Made by a program: the position numbers and the translations under genes
DNA from: Cyanobacteria bacterium OH_CBB_238
GTDB lineage: Bacteria; Cyanobacteriota; Vampirovibrionia; Gastranaerophilales; Gastranaerophilaceae
DNA: 18,580 bases
Direction: 5' to 3'
Assembly (NCBI GenBank): GCA_023409995.1
Contig: JAEYQN010000018.1
Location: forward strand, 1-18,580
Notes under the pieces: generated by a model
Database searches by the model: none
What the model saw: the letters and a program-made list of their open reading frames with translations, nothing else
What the model was told of the DNA's origin: nothing
In this document: one piece after another, positions 14,831 to 18,580 of the stretch
Layout: each line of letters begins with the position of its first letter
Numbering within the stretch: the first letter of the stretch is position 1

Positions 14831-15063
14831 TATACTTCTAAAAATAATCGTCTACCAACAATATTAGGCTTATTATTATAATATCCTGCAAAGTAACCGC
14901 CTTTTACTGGTGTATTTTTGCCATAATACTGACTTGCTGTAGAGCTTTGCATAAAAGGGTTTGCAAAAGGATTATTTGAACTTGTTATAGCTGTTGAAGA
15001 AGTTGCTGAAACATTTTGCGTAGACAAAACACTAGAAAGCAAACTTTGTAAATTATTTATCAT
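14830..15063 (-). CDS. Uncharacterised small Ser/Thr/Asn-rich protein, 77 aa
   Basis: The frame has an ATG with a good AAAGGG ribosome binding site and ends on a strong terminator, with another terminator upstream, so it is a separate transcription unit. The first half is rich in Ser, Thr, Asn and Ala (about residues 8-44) and looks disordered. The second half has Gly/Tyr/Asn (YFAGYYNNKPNIVG) and ends RRLFLEV. There are no cysteines, signal peptide or membrane segment. I do not recognise the family; the tail looks like a conserved short motif because it is far less biased than the rest. A TATAAT at 15121-15126 is a possible -10. Confidence 0.75.
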   Translation of the reverse strand: MINNLQSLLSSVLSTQNVSATSSTAITSSNNPFANPFMQSSTASQYYGKNTPVKGGYFAGYYNNKPNIVGRRLFLEV

Positions 15064-15120
15064 TTTTACCCTTTCACAATCACATATCTTTCAGATAATG
15101 ATTTTAAAAACCATGTCATA

Positions 15121-15126
15121 ATTATA
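15121..15126 (-). promoter_or_regulatory. Candidate -10 box of the 77-aa gene
   Basis: The minus strand reads TATAAT, 57 bases before the ATG of the 77-aa gene and 56 bases past the trxB terminator. The -35 region at 17 bases is TTAAAA, which is weak. Confidence 0.35.
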
Positions 15127-15182
15127 ACTAGAATTAATATATTTTTTAATATTTTGTAATAAAAATCATCTATTCTAATTAG

Positions 15183-15208
15183 AAAACAGAGCTTTTAGGC
15201 TCTGTTTT
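15183..15208 (-). terminator. trxB terminator
   Basis: A 10-bp perfect stem (aaaacagagc / gctctgtttt) with a 6-base loop lies 26 bases after the trxB stop, with T-rich ends on the minus strand. Confidence 0.85.
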
Positions 15209-15234
15209 AAATTTATATATAAAAATAAGGACGC

Positions 15235-16188
15235 TTATTTAACCAGTGTTCTTGTTTCTAATTCTTCTATATATTTAACTGCATAATTAGCAGCAATAGC
15301 ACCATCTGCCGCTGCAGTAATAACTTGTCTCAAAGGAGTATGTCTAACGTCACCAATGGCAAAAACACCATCTATTGATGTTTGCATTGTAATATCTGTT
15401 TCAATAAATCCACAACTTGTCTGTTTAACTTGTCCGTTAAACATGTCTACATTAGGAGTAAAGCCAACATAAGGGAAAACGCCGTCTAGTTCTATTTCCT
15501 TTATTTCTTCAGTCTCTTTGTCGAGAACAACAAGTTTTTCCACATGATCTACACCAACAATTTCCTTTGGTATGGCATTCCATACAAATTCAATTTTTTC
15601 GTTATTAAATGCTTTTTCTTGAACAATTTTTTCGGCTCTCAAAGAATCTCTACGATGAATAATATATACCTTTTTTGCAAATTTAGTAAGATATATTGCT
15701 TCCTCCACAGCAGAGTTGCCACCACCTACTACAGCTAAAACCTTATCTTTAAAAAAGGCACCATCACATACCGCACAATAGCTCACTCCTCTACCAATAA
15801 ACTCTTGTTCCCCAGGAATTCCTAATTTTTTAGCTTGAGCACCTGTAGCGATTATTATAGATTTTGCTTTATATATAACCGTTTCTGTTTCAATAGTTTT
15901 TGGTTCTGAAACCAAGTCCACCTTTTTAATCTCTTGCATAGGAAATTTTTCAACACCAAATCTATCAGCATGCTCCTCAAATTTTTCCATTAATTCAAAA
16001 CCACCGATTAAAGAAAAACCAGGATAGTTTTCTATTTCAAGATAATTACTAGGTTGACCGCCAAACATAGATATATCGACAATTGCAGTCTTTGCCGCGC
16101 CCCTACAAGCATATATAGATGCAGAAAAACCCGCTGGACCTGAGCCCAAGATAATAACATCAAAATCTAATTCTTTTTTTGCAAACAT
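15235..16188 (-). CDS. trxB: Thioredoxin reductase (NADPH)
   Basis: A cytoplasmic FAD enzyme that passes electrons from NADPH to thioredoxin. Counting from the ATG at 16188 (317 aa): the FAD motif GSGPAG is at 15-20, the redox pair Cys138/Cys141 is in CAVCDG, the NADPH motif GGGNSA is at 155-160, HRRDSLR (178-184) supplies the 2'-phosphate-binding arginines typical of NADPH, and the second FAD motif GDVR is near 279-282. An upstream in-frame ATG at 16194 is only two bases from AGGAG, whereas 16188 is eight bases away, so 16188 is preferred. It follows the exported-protein gene by 14 bases and is probably co-transcribed with it; a terminator follows. Confidence 0.96.
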   Translation of the reverse strand: MFAKKELDFDVIILGSGPAGFSASIYACRGAAKTAIVDISMFGGQPSNYLEIENYPGFSLIGGFELMEKFEEHADRFGVEKFPMQEIKKVDLVSEPKTIETETVIYKAKSIIIATGAQAKKLGIPGEQEFIGRGVSYCAVCDGAFFKDKVLAVVGGGNSAVEEAIYLTKFAKKVYIIHRRDSLRAEKIVQEKAFNNEKIEFVWNAIPKEIVGVDHVEKLVVLDKETEEIKEIELDGVFPYVGFTPNVDMFNGQVKQTSCGFIETDITMQTSIDGVFAIGDVRHTPLRQVITAAADGAIAANYAVKYIEELETRTLVK

Positions 16189-16202
16189 TAACATCTCTCC
16201 TA

Positions 16203-16736
16203 TTAGCGTCCGAGGCTAAATATTTCCGGTATTGTATTTCCTGATACTTTCACCGCTTTTACTTGATACTCGACGCTGTCTTCACTCACAAATTTACCAT
16301 TTTTGTAATTCCTAATGACTATTTTATCAATTCCAGAAAAATTGTCACCATCAAGAGTTAAGATAGGTGTTTCAATTGACTCCTCATCCACATCTTTGGA
16401 GACTTTACTGAATTTAACAGTATTGCCATTAACCTCACTCACCAATACAGAAGCGCTTGCTCCTGAAACAGGATTGCTTAAAGTTATGACGTCACCTGAC
16501 TTTGATAGGTTCCAGAGATCTGAGCCATATTTTCCAAATGCGTTGGGATTTGTTGTTTTAACCCTTACAGAAGAGACCTTCCAGCAACCATAAAAACCAC
16601 TTGGAACACTGTCAGAAAGCGAAATAGAACCCCGTATTGTAATTCCGCCAGAATTCGCCAAAACACTTGTAGGCATAAGATTACAGACAAAACCAAACAA
16701 TACAAAACTTAATATTTTTAAATGCATCATCTTCAT
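16203..16736 (-). CDS. Exported protein of unknown function, 177 aa
   Basis: The N-terminus has a Lys start, a hydrophobic core (about 6-20) and a likely signal peptidase I site after SVLA (residue 27), so the mature protein should be outside the cytoplasm. The rest looks beta-rich, with repeated Gly/Asp/Asn turns (LSKSGDVITLSN, LTLDGDNF) and one cysteine in GFYGCWKV (Cys51). It faintly resembles small lipocalin-like beta barrels (GCWKV near the start of the mature chain), but this is only an impression and I do not name a family. It lies directly upstream of trxB. Three Mets start the frame and there is no clear Shine-Dalgarno, so the exact start is unsure. A TATAAT at 16794-16799 is the likely -10. 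Confidence 0.8.
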   Translation of the reverse strand: MKMMHLKILSFVLFGFVCNLMPTSVLANSGGITIRGSISLSDSVPSGFYGCWKVSSVRVKTTNPNAFGKYGSDLWNLSKSGDVITLSNPVSGASASVLVSEVNGNTVKFSKVSKDVDEESIETPILTLDGDNFSGIDKIVIRNYKNGKFVSEDSVEYQVKAVKVSGNTIPEIFSLGR

Positions 16737-16793
16737 AGGAATAATTTAATTAAAAAATAGCAATAATCAAATTGGACAAAATAACAAATTGTG

Positions 16794-16799
16794 ATTATA
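16794..16799 (-). promoter_or_regulatory. Candidate -10 box for the exported protein/trxB unit
   Basis: The minus strand reads TATAAT, 57 bases before the first Met of the exported protein, preceded by TGA (an extended -10). No clear -35 is seen at 17 bases. Confidence 0.45.
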
Positions 16800-16859
16800 T
16801 CAGAAAGTACTATTTTAATATTTTTAATAGGTCAAAAATTATTCTAGTTTTTGCGATTG

Positions 16860-18107
16860 CTATTTTACAAGATTACTGGCTTTTACAAAATATTGTACCC
16901 ATGTATGACATTGATCTGGGTTTGCGTCATTAATGCCACCACCACATCTATTTGAGTGCCCACCGGCAACCAGTTCTGGATACAAATTATCTCTTATATA
17001 ATCACAATATTTTTTTGCATAATCATTTCTTGAGTGAAGACTGACTCTGTAAGAGCCGCATTCTGACTTGCTATAGAAAACACCTACCGCCTGTATGTTA
17101 TCCAACTTTTTATGTAGGTTTTTAGAAATATTGGAATCATCAGGAGCATTTGAGAGTATTCTTGTCCTAAAGTCTCGCAATATAATGCTCGTCCTTTTAT
17201 TATCTTCCCCTAAAATTTTCCACTCAGAATCATCTTGTGGTATTTCAACATAGGCAAATTTTCCATTTCCTACAATTTTAACATCATCAAATAATCTCTT
17301 TTGGAAATCTTGTTCTCTACTACTTAATGTTTCAATTACATTTAAATGTTGCACAATGTCTGACTTATCAGATTTTAGAATTTCTGATGAAACCTCATCA
17401 TACACTTCTTTTGCATTATATTCACCCTCAATTTTTGGCAAGAGAGAAACTTTATCTTTTCCAAAGAACTTAACAAATGCTGATTTATTCATATCATCGA
17501 GCATTCCACAATATATTGAATTAATTTGTTCTTTTGAAATAGGTGCATTAATTGCACTTAAAAACCTGTATAAAATTGAAGTACATGATTTAGCCGATGA
17601 ATCAATATAATAGTTTTTAGGTTCCTGGATAGGAATATCGACAACTGATTTATATTGTTGAGAAATTTTCAGAGTATCTGGAACAATCAGGCTATGTGCA
17701 TTATGGTGATCAAATCCTATGATATTATTGACATTATATGATGCCAAATAATCTGCGACATTGGGATTTAACCTTTCTTTCTCACAAAAATCAAGACAAA
17801 TAGCTAGGTCCGACTTATTCATTGATTTATCTACATTTGCTACTGTTAGAATATTATATCTTTTAGGATCGTACCCATAATTATTTGGTTCATCAGTTGT
17901 TATTATTCTTGGTTTTTTTCCCATGTTTTCCAGATATTCATACAGTACTTTTTGACTATTAAAAGCATCTTCATCTGCTGATTTATGACAAAATATGTCT
18001 ATGGTTTCAGCATTTTTCATTCGTTCATTCATATATTCTGCTTGTATTTTTGGCATTTTATTAGCAGAAAACGATGGATTATATGCTCCAACATTATATA
18101 ATTGCAT
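16860..18107 (-). CDS. Divergent DHH-family phosphoesterase
   Basis: The order of metal-binding motifs is that of DHH/DHHA1 phosphoesterases (NrnA, GdpP, RecJ relatives), which hydrolyse short oligonucleotides or cyclic dinucleotides. Motif I is HKSADEDAFNSQ (His41, Asp45, Asp47), with Ala where the family usually has Pro. Motif II is CLDF (Asp106), motif III is the DHH itself (133-135, GFDHHNAH), and motif IV is GMLDDMN (Asp205). The C-terminal DHHA1-like substrate loop is GGHSNRCGGG (382-391), replacing the usual GGHxxAAG. At 415 aa it is longer than NrnA (about 315-340), with an insertion between motif IV and the C-terminal domain and a 30-residue N-terminal extension. No membrane segment. 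Substrate not predicted. AAGGA lies 11 bases before the ATG. Confidence 0.82.
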   Translation of the reverse strand: MQLYNVGAYNPSFSANKMPKIQAEYMNERMKNAETIDIFCHKSADEDAFNSQKVLYEYLENMGKKPRIITTDEPNNYGYDPKRYNILTVANVDKSMNKSDLAICLDFCEKERLNPNVADYLASYNVNNIIGFDHHNAHSLIVPDTLKISQQYKSVVDIPIQEPKNYYIDSSAKSCTSILYRFLSAINAPISKEQINSIYCGMLDDMNKSAFVKFFGKDKVSLLPKIEGEYNAKEVYDEVSSEILKSDKSDIVQHLNVIETLSSREQDFQKRLFDDVKIVGNGKFAYVEIPQDDSEWKILGEDNKRTSIILRDFRTRILSNAPDDSNISKNLHKKLDNIQAVGVFYSKSECGSYRVSLHSRNDYAKKYCDYIRDNLYPELVAGGHSNRCGGGINDANPDQCHTWVQYFVKASNLVK

Positions 18108-18206
18108 ACTTCATTTATTCCTTAAATTTTGCTAGTGTTAGTTATATAGAACTCTGTAAATATTTTTTTTGCTAATTAGTATAGATAAATTAAGAGGAAA
18201 TTGTAT
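18108..18206. promoter_or_regulatory. Divergent intergenic region between DHH and PanE-like genes
   Basis: The 99 bases separate two divergently read genes, so promoters for both should lie here. AT-rich candidates exist on each strand, but none has both a good -35 and -10. The PanE-side ribosome binding site, aagaggaa (18192-18199), is clear. Confidence 0.5.
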
Positions 18207-18580
18207 ATGAAAAAAACCAGAATTGCAATTATTGGAACTGGTGCTGTTGGTGGATATTTTGGAGCAAAATTACATCAAGCAGGTTTTGAAACAACCTTTA
18301 TTGCCACTCCCAATTCAGCAAAAATAATATCTGAAAGCGGCTTTTATATAAATAGCCCTTATGGAGATATACAAATAAAAACCCCAAAAATATCAGATGA
18401 CTTAACCACAATAAAAGATTATAACCTAATTTTGCTATGCACAAAATCCTATAATACAGAATTAATAGCAAAAGAATTAAAAACAATAATAAATAAGGAT
18501 ACAGTCATAATATCTCTACAAAATGGAATTGAAAATGAAGAAATTTTAGCCTCAATACTAGGCAAAGAACAAGTTATTGC
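18207..18580 (+). CDS. 2-dehydropantoate 2-reductase family protein (5' part)
   Basis: The gene runs off the right edge after about 124 codons. The N-terminus has the Rossmann motif IAIIGTGAVGGYFGAKL (6-22), typical of ketopantoate reductase (ApbA/PanE), which reduces 2-dehydropantoate with NADPH on the way to coenzyme A. LLCTKSYNT and SLQNGIENEE are further family blocks. The ATG has aagaggaa eight bases upstream. Paralogues with other substrates are common in this family, and the C-terminal substrate domain is not visible, so PanE activity is likely but not assigned. Confidence 0.9.
   Translation, partial: MKKTRIAIIGTGAVGGYFGAKLHQAGFETTFIATPNSAKIISESGFYINSPYGDIQIKTPKISDDLTTIKDYNLILLCTKSYNTELIAKELKTIINKDTVIISLQNGIENEEILASILGKEQVI

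Noticed and set aside
1..18580. CRISPR arrays, tRNA genes, insertion sequences, toxin-antitoxin pairs or phage genes.
   Set aside because: No regularly spaced repeats, cloverleaf sequence, transposase motifs or suitable gene pairs were seen on either strand.

Overview
This is an AT-rich bacterial chromosome segment made almost entirely of housekeeping genes. The partial 16S rRNA gene at the left edge, the cyanobacterial-style ribosomal protein order and the very low GC content suggest a non-photosynthetic relative of Cyanobacteria (Vampirovibrionia/Melainabacteria, perhaps the gut Gastranaerophilales). That placement is inferred from memory of the 16S signature and gene style. It was not tested by a search.

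Layout. Bases 1-356 are the 5' end of a 16S rRNA gene on the minus strand. Its leader and promoter region fills 357 to about 930 and holds a boxA-like antitermination site and three tandem, nearly identical promoters. Then come a 57-aa zinc-ribbon protein and a TIGR01212-type radical SAM protein (plus strand), a class II aldolase (minus strand, overlapping the radical SAM gene tail to tail), recF (plus strand, possibly leaderless) and an unrecognised 114-aa protein (minus strand). A strong terminator follows.

The core, 4679-12967, is a minus-strand ribosomal protein operon read in the order rpsJ, rplC, rplD, rplW, rplB, rpsS, rplV, rpsC, rplP, rpmC, rpsQ, rplN, rplX, rplE, rpsN, rpsH, rplF, rplR. 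A good promoter lies upstream of rpsJ and a strong hairpin terminator lies directly after rplR. The usual downstream genes (rpsE, rpmD, rplO, secY) are therefore not in this transcription unit.

To the right are a 377-base spacer rich in inverted repeats, dnaB, a 77-aa Ser/Thr/Asn-rich protein with its own terminator, an exported protein of unknown function just upstream of trxB (thioredoxin reductase), and a divergent DHH-family phosphoesterase. All of these are on the minus strand. The window ends inside a plus-strand ketopantoate reductase family gene.

The genes serve translation (rRNA, ribosomal proteins), DNA replication and repair (dnaB, recF), thiol redox (trxB) and small-molecule metabolism. 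I see no CRISPR array, tRNA, insertion sequence, prophage or defence cassette. The less expected content is regulatory architecture and a few uncharacterised small proteins. No clearly new multi-gene system is visible.
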